A stretch of 64,000 nt of DNA, taken from contig CAKQCB010000001.1 in assembly GCA_934216615.1 (NCBI GenBank), forward strand, positions 496,001-560,000, read 5' to 3'. Every line of letters begins with the position of its first letter. Within the stretch, counting starts at the first letter, position 1. Under the pieces are notes generated by a model. The model saw only the letters and a list, made by a program, of their open reading frames with translations. It made no database searches and was not told the DNA's origin. Below are positions 8,781 through 19,702 of this stretch, one piece after another. The DNA comes from an uncultured Anaerolineae bacterium (GTDB lineage Bacteria; Chloroflexota; Anaerolineae; Aggregatilineales; Phototrophicaceae). The position numbers and the translations under genes were made by a program.

Positions 8781-8797
8781 ACACAAGGAGTTTATGA

Positions 8798-9052
8798 ATG
8801 GCAAAACTCAAATTGGATTTGCACGACATCTATAACAAAGGGGACAAGATCGAAGCGGAACTCAACCGCATTGTGCAAGAGGCGATTGATAAACGCATTG
8901 AGCTGGTTGAGATTATTCCGGGTAAAGGAAGCGGGGCGCTGAAAAAGCGCGTTCTGCGGTTTTTAGACCAAAAGCATATCCGCGCGTTGTATCACCGTGT
9001 CGAAAAAGATGATAAAAACTTTGGCCGTATCTTCATTCACTTTCGGCATTAG
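8798..9052 (+). CDS. Small Smr-domain protein
   Basis: This 84-residue protein is a stand-alone Smr (small MutS-related) domain. DLHDI at the start corresponds to the conserved DLHG strand, and ELVEIIPGKGSGALKKRVLR matches the core I-x-G-K-G-x-G-x-LK motif. Smr domains bind branched or structured nucleic acids and some are endonucleases, including on stalled-ribosome mRNA. AAGGAG lies about nine bases before the ATG. It overlaps no other credible gene and follows the aldo/keto reductase in a likely two-gene unit. Confidence 0.88.
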   Translation: MAKLKLDLHDIYNKGDKIEAELNRIVQEAIDKRIELVEIIPGKGSGALKKRVLRFLDQKHIRALYHRVEKDDKNFGRIFIHFRH

Positions 9053-9310
9053 ACTTCAGCGAATTCTTGAAATCCTTCTGCCTCTGAAACAATTATTGAT
9101 GCGGGGATTTCAGCAATGTTTGTATCTCGGTGGAAAGAAGCATACGTAGAAACAGAAATTGGAATTTGCCGAAAGTCTTGTAAAAGTATGAAGGCTGCAT
9201 TCTCAAATTCACTCACATGAGATATGAGTAGATTCAGAATAGGCAAGTTTTAAACCAGAACCATAATCATAAAGAATCTAGAGACGAACATTTCCAGCAT
9301 ATTTTTACCC
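9053..9310. other. Non-coding stretch before tRNA-Asp
   Basis: This AT-rich gap follows the Smr gene. A 65-codon minus-strand frame (9049-9246) begins with TTG and has no ribosome-binding site, so it is not called as a gene. No convincing hairpin was seen. The stretch ends at the promoter of tRNA-Asp. Confidence 0.4.
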
Positions 9311-9339
9311 TTGACAGGCGAAAGGCGGAACCTTATACT
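9311..9339 (+). promoter_or_regulatory. Sigma-70 promoter of tRNA-Asp
   Basis: A consensus -35 TTGACA (9311-9316) and a -10 TATACT (9334-9339) are separated by exactly 17 bases. The promoter ends 23 bases before the mature tRNA 5' end. Confidence 0.9.
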
Positions 9340-9362
9340 TCCAACCATTCACAGCAATGTGA

Positions 9363-9435
9363 GGGGACGTGGTGTAGTGGTTAACATACTGCCCTGTCAA
9401 GGCAGAGATCGCGGGTTCGAGACCCGTCGTCCCCG
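9363..9435 (+). tRNA. tRNA-Asp (anticodon GTC)
   Basis: A complete 73-base cloverleaf is visible. The acceptor stem is GGGGACG/CGTCCCC, with a G discriminator at 9435. The anticodon stem is CTGCC/GGCAG with loop CTGTCAA, giving anticodon GTC. The T-arm contains GGGTTCGAGACCC. CCA is not encoded. Confidence 0.97.
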
Positions 9436-9440
9436 ACCCA

Positions 9441-9467
9441 AAAGCTACTCATTTGAGTAGCTTTTTT
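9441..9467 (+). terminator. Rho-independent terminator after tRNA-Asp
   Basis: A perfect 11-bp stem, 9441-9451 paired with 9454-9464, has a 2-base loop and runs into a T-tract (9462-9467). It lies six bases after the tRNA 3' end. Confidence 0.93.
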
Positions 9468-9615
9468 ATTTCTTCCTTCTCTCTACAACTCCCCCAACTC
9501 GTTTATTGCGAATGTGATTGTCTCTCACTATTATGGATGCTGATTCTCCGCGAGATTTTCCGCAAGAATCGCAACGTCACTCAACCATTTGCTCTCGGCA
9601 TATTCAGGAGATACC

Positions 9616-11817
9616 ATGCCATCAGATAGGGATATCAAAGCGCGTATAGAAACCCTTTTACAGGGGATGAGTCTAGAGGAAAAAGTCGGTCAGTTGAATC
9701 AACTTGGCGTGGCTGATTTTATCCCCGGTCCAAACCCTGAAGAGATCATTCGTCGTGGGGGCGCAGGTTCCATCCTGTGGCTTAATGACACCAAAAAATT
9801 TAATGCCTTACAAAAAATTGCTGTTGAAGAAAGCCCATCAAAAATACCGCTTCTTTTTGCCCTCGACGTCATTCACGGTTACCACACCATCTTCCCTGTT
9901 CCGCTGGCGATGGCGTCCTCATGGGATACGGACATTGTGGAACGGGCGCAAGCGGTCGCGGCAAAAGAAGCACGCGCTGCAGGCATCCACTGGACATTCG
10001 GCCCGATGATCGATGTGACGCGGGATGCGCGTTGGGGTCGGATCGTTGAAGGTGCGGGAGAAGATACGTTCCTCAACACCGCGATGGCCGTCGCTCAAAT
10101 TCGTGGTTTTCAAGGGGATTATGTCGGCTCACCTGATCATGTCATCGCCTGCGCGAAGCATTTTGCAGGTTATGGCGCGTCAGATGGTGGGCGCGATTAT
10201 GATCCGGTATATCTCTCCGAAAACCAATTGCGCAACATCTATCTCCCCCCGTTTGAGGCCGCGGTCAAAGCGGGCGTGGGCACATTCATGAGCGCCTACA
10301 TGGACTTGAACGATCTGCCTGCCAGCGCCAACACATGGCTCTTAAAAGACATCCTACGAGGGGAATGGGGCTTTCAAGGCGTTGTCGTTAGTGATGCGTT
10401 TGCGGTCTTAAGCCTGCTTACCCAAGGGCTAGCAAAAGATGAACGCGATGCGGCCTTCCGCGCCTTCAATGCAGGCCTTGATGTCGATATGGCAAGTGGC
10501 ACGTATCTCAATCATCTGGCCAAGCTTTTTGAAGACGGTACGCTCAAAACCGACGATCTTGATCATGCCGTGCGCGCCATCCTCACCCTCAAACTCCAGA
10601 TGGGGTTATTTGAAAATCCGTATTCGGATGAACGTCAATTAGCAGAAGTGATTGCACAACCAGAACACCGCGAAACGGCGCGAACCGCCGCCCAGCGTTC
10701 GATAGTATTACTGCGAAACGAAGATCAACTATTACCACTCTCTAAAAACCTGAATCATATTGCAGTGATCGGTCCTGTGGCAGATTCTCAAGAAGCAACA
10801 GAAGGTTCATGGATGGTCTTTGGACACGTTCCCAACGCCGTCACTGTCCTTGAGGGCGTCCGCGCGAAACTGCCTCACGCAACCGTAGACTACGCCTCTG
10901 GCCCGAGCCTCCGCCGAGACATTCCATCCATGTTTGATCGGATGAACCCAAATTTCAAAGACGAGATACAAACTGCCGAAGCGTCAGATGCCGCCTTTCA
11001 ATTCGCTGTAGAGACTGCCCAAAATGCTGAACTCGTCATCCTGGTATTGGGGGAAAACGCGAATATGGCGGGTGAAGCGGCATCCCGCGCTTCGTTGGAT
11101 TTGCCCGGCCGTCAAGAAGAACTGCTCAAGGCGATTGTTGCGCTCGGTAAACCTGTCGTGCTGGTGTTATTGAATGGTCGTCCGCTCAGCATCAACTGGG
11201 CAGCGGAAAATGTCCCCGCGATTCTTGAAGCATGGGAACCCGGTAGCGAAGGCGGTCATGCGGTAGCGAACATCCTGTTTGGGGATGTGAACCCAGGGGG
11301 TAAACTGCCTGTCAGTTTCCCGCGCAGTGCAAGCCATGCGCCCCTCTACTATGCGCGCAACCTGACCCATTCACCAGAAGGTCACCCGATGTATAACCCT
11401 CGCTACTGGGACGGCATTCCTACCACACTCTATCCCTTTGGCTATGGGCTGAGTTACACCACATTCAGCATCAATAACTTGAACATTTCCGCCTCGCAGA
11501 TTACTGTTGGCGAGACGGTTCATGTCACCGCAGATGTCACCAATACAGGCACGCTGGCGGGTGATGAAGTGGTTCAACTCTACATTCATCAACGCTATGG
11601 CAGTGACTCTCGCCCAATGCGCGAGTTGAAGGGTTTTGAACGTGTGTCGCTACAACCCAATGAAACCAAAACAGTGAGTTTCATCCTCGGCCCTGACCAG
11701 CTCCAATATTGGAGTACGGATCAGGGTCAATGGGTGCAAGAATCCACCCGTTTTGATATTTGGGTGGGTGCAGATTCACAAGCCACATTACAAGCAGAAC
11801 TAACAGTAATCGATTAA
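9616..11817 (+). CDS. Glycoside hydrolase family 3 (beta-glucosidase, BglX type)
   Basis: This 733-residue enzyme starts at the ATG at 9616 with AGGAG six bases upstream. Residues 1-340 form the GH3 TIM barrel. KH at 181-182 and the nucleophile Asp260 in GVVVSD are visible. The second alpha/beta domain holds the likely acid/base Glu in GEAASR. A C-terminal fibronectin-III-like domain (about 630-733) begins TVGETVHVTADVTN. No signal peptide is present, so it acts in the cytoplasm on imported oligosaccharides. GH3 beta-glucosidases remove non-reducing beta-glucose, and some prefer sophorose. It converges with the large minus-strand importer operon and may serve it. Confidence 0.95.
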   Translation: MPSDRDIKARIETLLQGMSLEEKVGQLNQLGVADFIPGPNPEEIIRRGGAGSILWLNDTKKFNALQKIAVEESPSKIPLLFALDVIHGYHTIFPVPLAMASSWDTDIVERAQAVAAKEARAAGIHWTFGPMIDVTRDARWGRIVEGAGEDTFLNTAMAVAQIRGFQGDYVGSPDHVIACAKHFAGYGASDGGRDYDPVYLSENQLRNIYLPPFEAAVKAGVGTFMSAYMDLNDLPASANTWLLKDILRGEWGFQGVVVSDAFAVLSLLTQGLAKDERDAAFRAFNAGLDVDMASGTYLNHLAKLFEDGTLKTDDLDHAVRAILTLKLQMGLFENPYSDERQLAEVIAQPEHRETARTAAQRSIVLLRNEDQLLPLSKNLNHIAVIGPVADSQEATEGSWMVFGHVPNAVTVLEGVRAKLPHATVDYASGPSLRRDIPSMFDRMNPNFKDEIQTAEASDAAFQFAVETAQNAELVILVLGENANMAGEAASRASLDLPGRQEELLKAIVALGKPVVLVLLNGRPLSINWAAENVPAILEAWEPGSEGGHAVANILFGDVNPGGKLPVSFPRSASHAPLYYARNLTHSPEGHPMYNPRYWDGIPTTLYPFGYGLSYTTFSINNLNISASQITVGETVHVTADVTNTGTLAGDEVVQLYIHQRYGSDSRPMRELKGFERVSLQPNETKTVSFILGPDQLQYWSTDQGQWVQESTRFDIWVGADSQATLQAELTVID

Positions 11818-11824
11818 AAAAGAT

Positions 11825-11850
11825 GCGCCCTAATAGCAGTATTAGGGCGC
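11825..11850. terminator. Terminator between convergent GH3 and permease genes
   Basis: A perfect 11-bp stem (11825-11835 with 11840-11850) has a 4-base loop. The minus-strand side is followed by ATC and a run of six T, making it a good intrinsic terminator for the permease operon. The plus side lacks a T-run. Confidence 0.85.
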
Positions 11851-11868
11851 GTCCTTAGTGGCTTTTGG

Positions 11869-12807
11869 TTATTCACCTGTGATGCCCGTCATCTCAATCG
11901 ACTCGACAAACCAGCGTTGCAAGACGAAATACAAAATCAGCAGGGGCAGAATATTTAAGAACGTACCGCTCATCTTCACCGCTTCATTGAGGCGATCAAA
12001 CACGTTGACCGTACCGGGCGGATACAAGTTCTCATACGCTTGGGTAAACCGTGAAAGTTGCATCGGCAGAGTGGTCACCCCGCCCTCTAAATAGACAGAT
12101 GTCAAAAATGTCTCGTTCCAATACCATACGACCGAGAAAATGAACGACACAATGAAAGCGGGGATGGCCGACGGCACGGCGATAGTTAAGAAAATACGCC
12201 AATCGGATGCACCGTCCAACCGTGCGGATTCTTCTAATACCTTCGGCAAGGAAATATAACTTTGATAGAAGATGAGGATGAAGATCGCGCTTCGGAAGCC
12301 CTGTCCCAACAAAGCAGGCAAGATCAACGCCAGCGGGTTACCTAATAAACCTAAATCACGATAGGCTAACATTTGCGGGATCAGCGTGTTCTGTGGGGGG
12401 ATGATGAACGTGATGAGCAAAAGCACGAAGATGACTTTCTTTCCCCAAAACCGATACCGCGCTAACCCATAGCCGATGATTGAAGCGACCACGGTTTGAA
12501 TGATCGAGGGGATCACGCTGATGAGGACAGAGGAAAGTAACGTATTCGGGTAGTTCAATACCTGATACGCTCGCGCATAATTCCCGCCATAAAACTCTGT
12601 CGGTACCCACTGCACCATCGGGTTGAGCAAATCGCTCGGGCTTTTGACGCTGGTGATGAACATGAACAACAACGGCTGTAGGTACACAAACCCGATTGCG
12701 ATCAGCAAAACATAGAGGGCAATCGTGAAAACAGCGCCACGATGGGCACGGTTGCCAAACAAAAAACTGCGAAGGCGGTCTAACACCAAGGTGACATTCA
12801 TCGTCAT
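11869..12807 (-). CDS. Carbohydrate ABC transporter permease, MalG type
   Basis: This 312-residue, six-span membrane protein starts at the ATG at 12807, which overlaps the stop of the upstream permease by four bases (ATGA) and has AAGGGGAA just before it. The EAA loop reads KVLEESARLDGASDWRIF. The C-terminus ends ESIEMTGITGE. It is the last gene of the long operon that starts with GH94 at 26590, and it pairs with the MalF-type gene before it. An unusual insertion between spans (FTQAYENLYPPGTVNVFD) could contact the accessory proteins encoded in the same operon. Confidence 0.93.
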   Translation of the reverse strand: MTMNVTLVLDRLRSFLFGNRAHRGAVFTIALYVLLIAIGFVYLQPLLFMFITSVKSPSDLLNPMVQWVPTEFYGGNYARAYQVLNYPNTLLSSVLISVIPSIIQTVVASIIGYGLARYRFWGKKVIFVLLLITFIIPPQNTLIPQMLAYRDLGLLGNPLALILPALLGQGFRSAIFILIFYQSYISLPKVLEESARLDGASDWRIFLTIAVPSAIPAFIVSFIFSVVWYWNETFLTSVYLEGGVTTLPMQLSRFTQAYENLYPPGTVNVFDRLNEAVKMSGTFLNILPLLILYFVLQRWFVESIEMTGITGE

Positions 12808-13688
12808 GTTCCCCTTTTCGCCCACTGCGATAAAACAACGTAGATGACCACGATCAAGAAAACCATCACAGCAAGATAAATAAAGGACATCGCGCTGGCG
12901 TAGCCAATCCCCCCTTGTACGTTATAGGTTTGGCTGTAGATGTACTGGATCACTTTGTTTTCAGAGAAGTGGGAAAGTGTGACGATGGTATAGATCGCGT
13001 TCACCAATGTCGTTGTAGATAAAGACGGCAGAATAATTTTCCAAAAGATTTCCCATACCGACGCCCCATCTATCGACGCGGCTTCATACACACTTTTATC
13101 AATCTTCTGCAAGCTGGAAAGATAGATCAATATTTGTACACCGGAAAACCACAAGATCAATACAAACGAACTGAGCAAATACTCTACGGGGGTTCTGAGC
13201 GCGCGCGGAAGGTCCGCCAACAATTCAAGAATAGCGGGGATATTTGCAATGCTTACGGTAGACCCCGCGCCTTGTGCAGTCAGCTCTCGGATGACAGGCC
13301 CGCTAGTGATCACAATTGGCAGAAAGAAGATGACGCGAAACAGCCCTTTCATTCTAAATTTGACATTCAGCAACATGGCGATAATCATCGAGAAGATCAA
13401 CACCAACGGCACCGAAACCAGCGTCTCAATCAAATAGCCAATCAGCAGTTCAATGAAATTCGGGTCGGTAAAAAGCGCACGCGTATAATTTGCCCAATCC
13501 ACAAAGTTAGTATTGATGGCGTTCGCCGTCACCGTGACTTGGTTAAAGCTATAAATCAACGTCTGCGATAATGGAATGAGCGTGAATAACAGAAAACCAA
13601 CAATCCACAAGAGGACAAATGCGTACCCATGTAAGGCTTCGGCAACGCGCAAGCTGACCCCTCGGCGCAGGGGGTTACGTTCACTCAT
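12804..13688 (-). CDS. Carbohydrate ABC transporter permease, MalF type
   Basis: This 294-residue membrane protein has six predicted spans and the EAA loop [18 protein letters not shown]. It belongs to the second permease pair of the operon. Both ends overlap its neighbours by four bases (the DUF5696 gene upstream, the MalG-type gene downstream), indicating translational coupling. A hydrophilic segment around [19 protein letters not shown] between spans is longer than in ordinary MalF-type permeases of this size. The cognate binding protein is likely one of the two encoded at 19692 and 22768. Confidence 0.92.
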   Translation of the reverse strand: MSERNPLRRGVSLRVAEALHGYAFVLLWIVGFLLFTLIPLSQTLIYSFNQVTVTANAINTNFVDWANYTRALFTDPNFIELLIGYLIETLVSVPLVLIFSMIIAMLLNVKFRMKGLFRVIFFLPIVITSGPVIRELTAQGAGSTVSIANIPAILELLADLPRALRTPVEYLLSSFVLILWFSGVQILIYLSSLQKIDKSVYEAASIDGASVWEIFWKIILPSLSTTTLVNAIYTIVTLSHFSENKVIQYIYSQTYNVQGGIGYASAMSFIYLAVMVFLIVVIYVVLSQWAKRGT

Positions 13689-15841
13689 AGCGGGTCCTCC
13701 AGAAGCAAAGCATTGTTCGGTTCAACCGTTATCCCCTCTCGCACAAATGGATAATCGTTATAGTTCACAATGATTTGTAAGCCATTGGCATAAGTTGTTG
13801 CGGCCACACCCCGCGCTAACCGTTCATGTGCCACAATCGCTTCACCCCGTACAGGCGCGAGTAATGCGTTCATCCATTGGTAAGTCTCTTGAACCGTCGT
13901 TCCCCACTGCGCATAAGACGAGGTATAAATCCAGCTAGAAGCGGTATTCAACATACTGGCGGTGGGTTCATGCGTGAGGAAATAAGAGGGGTAGCTTCCA
14001 AACTCGATAAGGCGTAATAGGTCGTCTTCGATATCGGCAGAAAAATTCAGCGGGGTGCTGTAGTATGGTAAATACCCCGCCAAGACAATCGGCAAAAACG
14101 GAACAGATTCGGCAGTGAAGATGTAGCCGTTATCGCTCGCGGGCATGTAATAATAGGCTTGGGCATCGCGCCATAGATAATCGTTCGGGCGGTAGAAGCC
14201 TAAACGTACGGGTGACTCATCAAACAACGATTGATAAGCGCCAATCGCATCCTCTCGGTTCAGCCTATTTCCCTGGCGGAAATCGCTAAATAAAGTTGAT
14301 CCCAGCGAATCAATCGCCAAGCCTACATCGTCTGATTGTGCATCAACATCCGCTAACAACGCTTGATACCGTTCTTGGATTGCGGGAAACGTCAAATAGT
14401 AGGTGTAAAGTCGTTGAAACCCTTCGATATTGATGTTGGTAATTGCCATCGCGAGATCGTTACGCGGGGAATAGCCAGACACATCAAACAACGCGGATTG
14501 TGGGTCAACGTATAGAGAGAAATGCCCGCCATCGGCTGAAATACGCTCAACGAGTGCACGTAATTCATCGACACTGCCCAAACCACCTTCGAGCGTGAGC
14601 GAAGTGGAGGGCATACTATACGCGCCATAAGGTTGCCAACCGTAATAAACCACTTCTGCATGAGGCAGTTGTAAGTCGGCCAGAATATCGCTCATTTGTT
14701 GAATCGTCGTCATCGAAATGAAACGACTCCAAAACAACACATCTTCGTTATCCCCACCTAAAAACTCCAAGAAAATACCGATATCAGGGTGAGTAAACTC
14801 TTGTCGTTGTAACTGTCCTGCATCCACCAAATACTGCTGATAACTGCGCGCAAGCCCCACATAATTGGCATCGTCGCCCGTTAAAAAGCGATAGTGCATC
14901 ACGACATCAAAAGTATTCCGCTCACGCTGAACGATAGTCACACCATCCCCTGAACGATTCGTCGCTTGGAAATAACGTTCGCTGTAAACAAACGTGTTAT
15001 AGAGAAAGTTGAAATTTGTGGTGATGCCTGAAGGGTGCGCTTGTAATTCACCATAAGCAGCCCCGCTTTCGATGACGGTGAGCATGGCGTTTTGGGTATC
15101 TTCATGCACAATGCCATAAACAGGTGCAGAGATCGGGTCAGGGTTTGCCACGAACGTATCAAACGCCTGTGTGCCTAAAATGCCGAGGTCTGGCCCATAA
15201 TAGCGACCATAAAACATATTATCGGCTTTGGTGGTGTCGGCAAAACGGACGATGCTTCCCATGCCGTCGGGTAAGAGCATATAACCCGGAATTTCGCTGC
15301 CGCGCGTCGCCCCTAAAAAGGGATACAAAAACACACGGCCAAAACGAACGATGGGGTCTTCTTCACGGATAGAAGACGCAGGAATACTCACACGGATGCC
15401 ATCATCTTCAAGCTGTAAGATGACTTCTAAAGCGATGCTGTAATCTTCAAAGAAGATTTGTGCGGAAATCCCCTGCTCAATCGCCGTGACCTGTAATGTA
15501 TGCGGGCTGTTGGCAAGCGAGACTCTTCGGCTCACCGCGCGTTCATCCAGATATTCGATGCTGATGCCACTGCGGGCAAACGCCTGCCACGATGAATTTA
15601 AACGGTCAGTTTCAGCAGGTTCATCTAACCCCGAATGCCAGAGATAGCCGTTTCGTACGTCGAGCAGTTTAAAGGCCAGCGTGGTTTCATCAACATACAG
15701 CTCAAAATGTTCGTTTTCAGCAATCAACGAGTATGACGCGGGAATTTCATCCTGCGCTACAAGCCCACGGCTGGACAGCACGATGAGGATCAAGACCGTC
15801 AGCACAAGATAGATACGATCAGTGAGAGGCGTTAAACGCAT
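13685..15841 (-). CDS. DUF5696-type secreted accessory protein of a sugar importer
   Basis: This protein of about 718 residues starts at the ATG at 15841 ([10 protein letters not shown]); a GTG at 15856 with GGAGG nine bases upstream is an alternative. The N-terminus carries a signal peptide or anchor ([14 protein letters not shown], then GLVA before QD). The mature N-terminus reads [20 protein letters not shown], the recognisable start of the DUF5696 family. The rest is rich in beta strands and aromatic residues and contains a probable TIM-barrel-like half ([24 protein letters not shown]). Family members sit beside sugar ABC transporter genes in Firmicutes and Chloroflexota; no activity is known to me. 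It lies between the NHL/YIP1 gene and the second permease pair, so a role in glycan capture or processing at the membrane is inferred. Confidence 0.75.
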   Translation of the reverse strand: MRLTPLTDRIYLVLTVLILIVLSSRGLVAQDEIPASYSLIAENEHFELYVDETTLAFKLLDVRNGYLWHSGLDEPAETDRLNSSWQAFARSGISIEYLDERAVSRRVSLANSPHTLQVTAIEQGISAQIFFEDYSIALEVILQLEDDGIRVSIPASSIREEDPIVRFGRVFLYPFLGATRGSEIPGYMLLPDGMGSIVRFADTTKADNMFYGRYYGPDLGILGTQAFDTFVANPDPISAPVYGIVHEDTQNAMLTVIESGAAYGELQAHPSGITTNFNFLYNTFVYSERYFQATNRSGDGVTIVQRERNTFDVVMHYRFLTGDDANYVGLARSYQQYLVDAGQLQRQEFTHPDIGIFLEFLGGDNEDVLFWSRFISMTTIQQMSDILADLQLPHAEVVYYGWQPYGAYSMPSTSLTLEGGLGSVDELRALVERISADGGHFSLYVDPQSALFDVSGYSPRNDLAMAITNINIEGFQRLYTYYLTFPAIQERYQALLADVDAQSDDVGLAIDSLGSTLFSDFRQGNRLNREDAIGAYQSLFDESPVRLGFYRPNDYLWRDAQAYYYMPASDNGYIFTAESVPFLPIVLAGYLPYYSTPLNFSADIEDDLLRLIEFGSYPSYFLTHEPTASMLNTASSWIYTSSYAQWGTTVQETYQWMNALLAPVRGEAIVAHERLARGVAATTYANGLQIIVNYNDYPFVREGITVEPNNALLLEDPL

Positions 15842-15848
15842 GTGGAAC

Positions 15849-17858
15849 CTATCCACGTAAACCAACCTCCTGAATAATCGTCAGAATAAATTCGTAAAGT
15901 TGGGTGAATAACACATTCAAGACGTACAGGGTGAGCAGGAACATCGCCATAGTGAATATCGTGATGATGATATTGCGCACTGTTTCAGAAAATGTGTAAT
16001 TGTGAATTTCCTTGACCATGATAAAGAGCATGACTCCACACCACATCAAGATGACTTGGGTAGAGAATGTGTAAACGAAGGTTTCATTCATCGTCAACAC
16101 ATTGGAAAGCAGTGTGATCGGCAGGGCAAACAACGCATACGGGAATAGACTGTACGCGCTGCCGATGACAGTTTGGCGGAAACTGCCCTCTCCATCGCTG
16201 ATTGTGGCGACTAAATAATTTGCCGTATTCCACAAGGCAAACACGCTGAGGGTATATAATATTTCGCGTTCAGGATGAATTTGCCACGACCAGACAGACG
16301 TATTGAAGATGAACCCTGTCAGGTAAAGCGCGAGGACACGAATCACCACAATCCACACATAGATGAGCAGTGCGAATAACAAACTGCCTCGCGCATTCTC
16401 TTTGATGTAATAAAAACTATCCACCGGTTGTTTGATGAACCGAAACATAAAGACGAAGTCATCAATAAGGCGGATTTTCTGTAAAGATTTCAAAGCACGA
16501 CGCACGGGGTCTAAAAATTTATAGCGCCGTTCCACCCGTTTGCTGATGCTGAGAACGACCCAACCCACAAACAAAACGCCTAATGCTGACCCCAAAGACC
16601 GCTGTAATACACTGTTGCGCAGTTCCCAATAGGCTTGGGAATAGCCAAATTGATCGCCCGCGTAACGGTAAAAGGCGAGCGCGTCGCTGTAATTTCCCGC
16701 GCTAAAATCGGCATCGGCAATCGCCTGATACGCGATCATCATCATGCCGTTGTCGTTGAGCACGTCTTCAAAATATGGGCGCGCATTAGCATAAAAGCCT
16801 TCTATATATAAATTCACACCTTCATGAAGACGCTGTGCAAACTCAGTCGCGCCGTAGGTGACAATCGCGTTTTTATCTTTATCCAAGACATATAGATCAT
16901 TGCCTACACGCTCAATCGCGACGGGGTTACGCAACAAACCTAAACGCTGATCCCCACGATCTAAACCGCCAAAAATGAATAACGGCATGCCGTTTGTGTC
17001 ATATTCGTAAATCGTGCCGTTGACGTTGACCGCCGCGATCAAACCGCTGTCGCTCACGGTAATATCGCGGAAGGTGTTCGAACCAAAAATATCATTCATG
17101 ATATTCGAGCCAGAAACCGTATATTTACGAATACTCTGCGACGAATCCGTGCCGGATGTCACGGTGTAGATCAAAGACTGCGGATCAATCGTGATGTTCG
17201 ATGGCGAAGGGGCTTCATTGCGGATGAACTGCGCTAGTTGTTCAGGGTTTAAAAATATCCGCTGTAAAATCATCTTGAGCGACATATCCGCAGGGTTAGC
17301 GCCAAAATAGCCGATGAAATTCCCATTGGTATTCATCATGACCAAACCATCTACAGAGCCTTCGCTCACAATGTAAATGTTCCCACGCGCATCTACCGTC
17401 AGTTTGCGCGGACGAAATTCACGGTTCGCGCCAAATAACGGCTCCGTCGGGCGTGAAAGTTGGTTTATCAATTCACCGTTTGCATCTAAAATGATGACGG
17501 TATTACTTCCCGCGTCAGCAATGTAGAGTATGCCTTCCGCATCAACGAAGATGCCCGTCGGGGAACGTAAAATATCCGCGCCGAATTCAGCCTCAATCTC
17601 AAAATTTTCATCGAGACGTATCACGCGGGCATTACCCGTATCAGCAATATACAGCGAACCATCCGGCGCGAGGAACATATCTTCAGGGCCAGATACGGGC
17701 AGGTCAATTTCTGCCAGCGGGGTATAAGCATCTTGGGATGGGAAAAAGCCACCACTGGCACCCAACGTCCATGTCAAATAGGGAGAGTCTGCCTGCGTAG
17801 AAGCGCTGTTCAAACCAAACAAAATCATGAGGGTGAGCGAGAACAGAAACTTTTTCAT
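15849..17858 (-). CDS. NHL-repeat, TPR and YIP1-like membrane protein
   Basis: This 669-residue protein starts with a signal peptide ([10 protein letters not shown] to TQA, residues 1-24). Residues about 45-345 form an NHL beta-propeller, shown by repeats of the type [17 protein letters not shown] and [18 protein letters not shown] short TPR-like helical part follows (about 350-405, containing [17 protein letters not shown]). A membrane span lies at about 425-442 and a C-terminal five-span YIP1-like region at about 490-669. The topology places the propeller outside the membrane. Its start overlaps the upstream permease stop by four bases (ATGA). I know such proteins as companions of DUF5696-linked sugar importers, but their function is unknown. 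Confidence 0.8.
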   Translation of the reverse strand: MKKFLFSLTLMILFGLNSASTQADSPYLTWTLGASGGFFPSQDAYTPLAEIDLPVSGPEDMFLAPDGSLYIADTGNARVIRLDENFEIEAEFGADILRSPTGIFVDAEGILYIADAGSNTVIILDANGELINQLSRPTEPLFGANREFRPRKLTVDARGNIYIVSEGSVDGLVMMNTNGNFIGYFGANPADMSLKMILQRIFLNPEQLAQFIRNEAPSPSNITIDPQSLIYTVTSGTDSSQSIRKYTVSGSNIMNDIFGSNTFRDITVSDSGLIAAVNVNGTIYEYDTNGMPLFIFGGLDRGDQRLGLLRNPVAIERVGNDLYVLDKDKNAIVTYGATEFAQRLHEGVNLYIEGFYANARPYFEDVLNDNGMMMIAYQAIADADFSAGNYSDALAFYRYAGDQFGYSQAYWELRNSVLQRSLGSALGVLFVGWVVLSISKRVERRYKFLDPVRRALKSLQKIRLIDDFVFMFRFIKQPVDSFYYIKENARGSLLFALLIYVWIVVIRVLALYLTGFIFNTSVWSWQIHPEREILYTLSVFALWNTANYLVATISDGEGSFRQTVIGSAYSLFPYALFALPITLLSNVLTMNETFVYTFSTQVILMWCGVMLFIMVKEIHNYTFSETVRNIIITIFTMAMFLLTLYVLNVLFTQLYEFILTIIQEVGLRG

Positions 17859-18763
17859 TTCAACCCCGAATGTGACATCGTACTCATCACCTGCCGTTGC
17901 AAGATGATGAACATCATCAGATTGGGAAGAAACATGATGAGCGCGGCGGCGGCAGCCATCCCCTGCCCCGCGACAGCGGCGGCCCCTGTAGTAGTGGTCG
18001 CCGTCAGCGTGGTGAGATAAAACGCCAGCGTGCGCATGCTCTCCGTATTGATATAGAGCGTGGAAATTTCCGCGTTATTCCACGCCGCTTGGAATGTCAA
18101 AATAGCAATCGTCGCCAGCGCGGGACGTATCATCGGTAAAATGATCCGCCAATAGATCACCAAATCGGTCGCCCCGTCGATCTGGGCCGCTTCGATGACT
18201 TCATCCGGAACCCCATCAATGAATTGTTTCAGCAGGAATACGCCGACAGGCATCGCCAATACGGGCAAAATATGCACCCAAAACGTGTCTAAAAGGCCAA
18301 GACGTTCGATGACCAAAAAGCGCGGAATCGTCACAGCAACAGGGACAAACATCAAAGCGATATTGTTGATCGTGAAGATCATCTGCTTGAGCTTGAAGCG
18401 CTTTTTCGATAACGCATACGCCGCCGCGCTCGACACAATCACCGATGCCACCAGCGTCACAATCGTAATAGCAATACTGTTGAACAAATAACGACTGACC
18501 GGAATCCCTGAGCGCGTAAGCTTAGAGAACAAGTCGGTGAAATTGTCCAATGTGGGGTTCACCACTAAAAAGCGCGGGGGAAAAGCGAATAACTCATCCG
18601 GCGGTTTAAAGGCGCTGGAGAATATAAAGATGATCGGAAGTAGCATAATCGCCGCTAAGGGCAACAAAATCACATAAAACTTAAGTTGGCTGACATGAAA
18701 CCCCTGCGGGTTGATGCCCCGATTTTGTACCCCTGTGAATGCTCGAAATGATATCTGCTTCAT
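17855..18763 (-). CDS. Carbohydrate ABC transporter permease, MalG type
   Basis: This 302-residue protein has six predicted spans and the EAA loop [19 protein letters not shown]. Near the last cytoplasmic loop is an unusual run of small residues ([26 protein letters not shown]) in place of the hydrophobic-polar pattern of common MalG proteins. It belongs to the first permease pair of the operon and overlaps the NHL/YIP1 gene by four bases. The C-terminus ends MSHSGLK. Confidence 0.92.
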   Translation of the reverse strand: MKQISFRAFTGVQNRGINPQGFHVSQLKFYVILLPLAAIMLLPIIFIFSSAFKPPDELFAFPPRFLVVNPTLDNFTDLFSKLTRSGIPVSRYLFNSIAITIVTLVASVIVSSAAAYALSKKRFKLKQMIFTINNIALMFVPVAVTIPRFLVIERLGLLDTFWVHILPVLAMPVGVFLLKQFIDGVPDEVIEAAQIDGATDLVIYWRIILPMIRPALATIAILTFQAAWNNAEISTLYINTESMRTLAFYLTTLTATTTTGAAAVAGQGMAAAAALIMFLPNLMMFIILQRQVMSTMSHSGLK

Positions 18764-18787
18764 CGTATACGCCTACTCATTTCGCAC

Positions 18788-19702
18788 TCAATCATTTTGA
18801 CTACCGAAGATGCTGGTAGCCACCCGCGAGAACATCAGCACCATCAACAGCAGTACAACCGAGATCGCGGCGGCATAACCCATCTCGTAACGCAGGAAGC
18901 CGTAATCTTCGATATGGTTCACGATCAACTGCCCTGCATATTGTGGGGTCGGGTTAGTTCCCGACAGCGTGACCCCAATCGAACCTGCTTGGAACGCGCC
19001 GACAATCGCCATCACCGCGGCAAAGAGCATCTGAGGCTTCATTGAGGGGATGGTGATATAAAATATTTCTTGTAGACGGCTGTTCATGCCATCCATGGCG
19101 GCGGCTTCGTATAATTCAGGGCTGATTTCTAAAATCCCCGCCAGCATCGCCAAAAAGCCGATGCCCATACTGCTCCATAATGTGACGATAATCATGATCG
19201 TCATCAGATATTGAGGGGATTGCAACCATTGGATCGGTTCTGTCAATAAGCCTAAGCCCATGAGAAAACTGTTGAGATACCCTGTTTGATCTCCACTGAA
19301 CAGCGCTTTCCAAACAACGGTCATCGTGACCCCTGCCGTCATGGAAGGCGAATATAAGATCAACGCTAAAATGGTGCGTGGAATACGAGGGAGTTGAGCG
19401 AGCATCCACGCGATGATGAATGAAAATGCGTATCCCCCCGGCCCGACAATCACCGCAAATTGAACGGTGTTGGGCAAGACATAACGCATGAATGTATCAT
19501 CTTGGGTGATGAGCGAGATGTAATTATTCAGGCCGATGAAATGTGGAGATTGAATCGCATCAAAAAATGTGAACGAAAGTAACACCGCCGCGATGACCGG
19601 AATCACAATAAACACGATGAATAACAACGCATAGCCTGATAAAAAAGCATAGGCGCTGCCTTCTCGGTTCAGCCACTGTTGAAAAGAAGATTTAATTTGC
19701 AT
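18788..19702 (-). CDS. Carbohydrate ABC transporter permease, MalF type
   Basis: This permease of about 304 residues starts at the ATG at 19702 ([10 protein letters not shown]), overlapping the stop of the giant binding-protein gene, with GGA six bases before it; the ATG at 19717 is possible but lies deeper in that gene. Six spans are predicted and the EAA loop reads [17 protein letters not shown]. It is the partner of the MalG-type permease at 17855 and, by position, most likely accepts substrate from the giant binding protein upstream. Confidence 0.92.
   Translation of the reverse strand: MQIKSSFQQWLNREGSAYAFLSGYALLFIVFIVIPVIAAVLLSFTFFDAIQSPHFIGLNNYISLITQDDTFMRYVLPNTVQFAVIVGPGGYAFSFIIAWMLAQLPRIPRTILALILYSPSMTAGVTMTVVWKALFSGDQTGYLNSFLMGLGLLTEPIQWLQSPQYLMTIMIIVTLWSSMGIGFLAMLAGILEISPELYEAAAMDGMNSRLQEIFYITIPSMKPQMLFAAVMAIVGAFQAGSIGVTLSGTNPTPQYAGQLIVNHIEDYGFLRYEMGYAAAISVVLLLMVLMFSRVATSIFGSQND

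Noticed and set aside
9049..9246. 65-codon minus-strand frame before tRNA-Asp.
   Set aside because: It starts with TTG, has no Shine-Dalgarno site and shows no recognisable motif; kept only as intergenic DNA.
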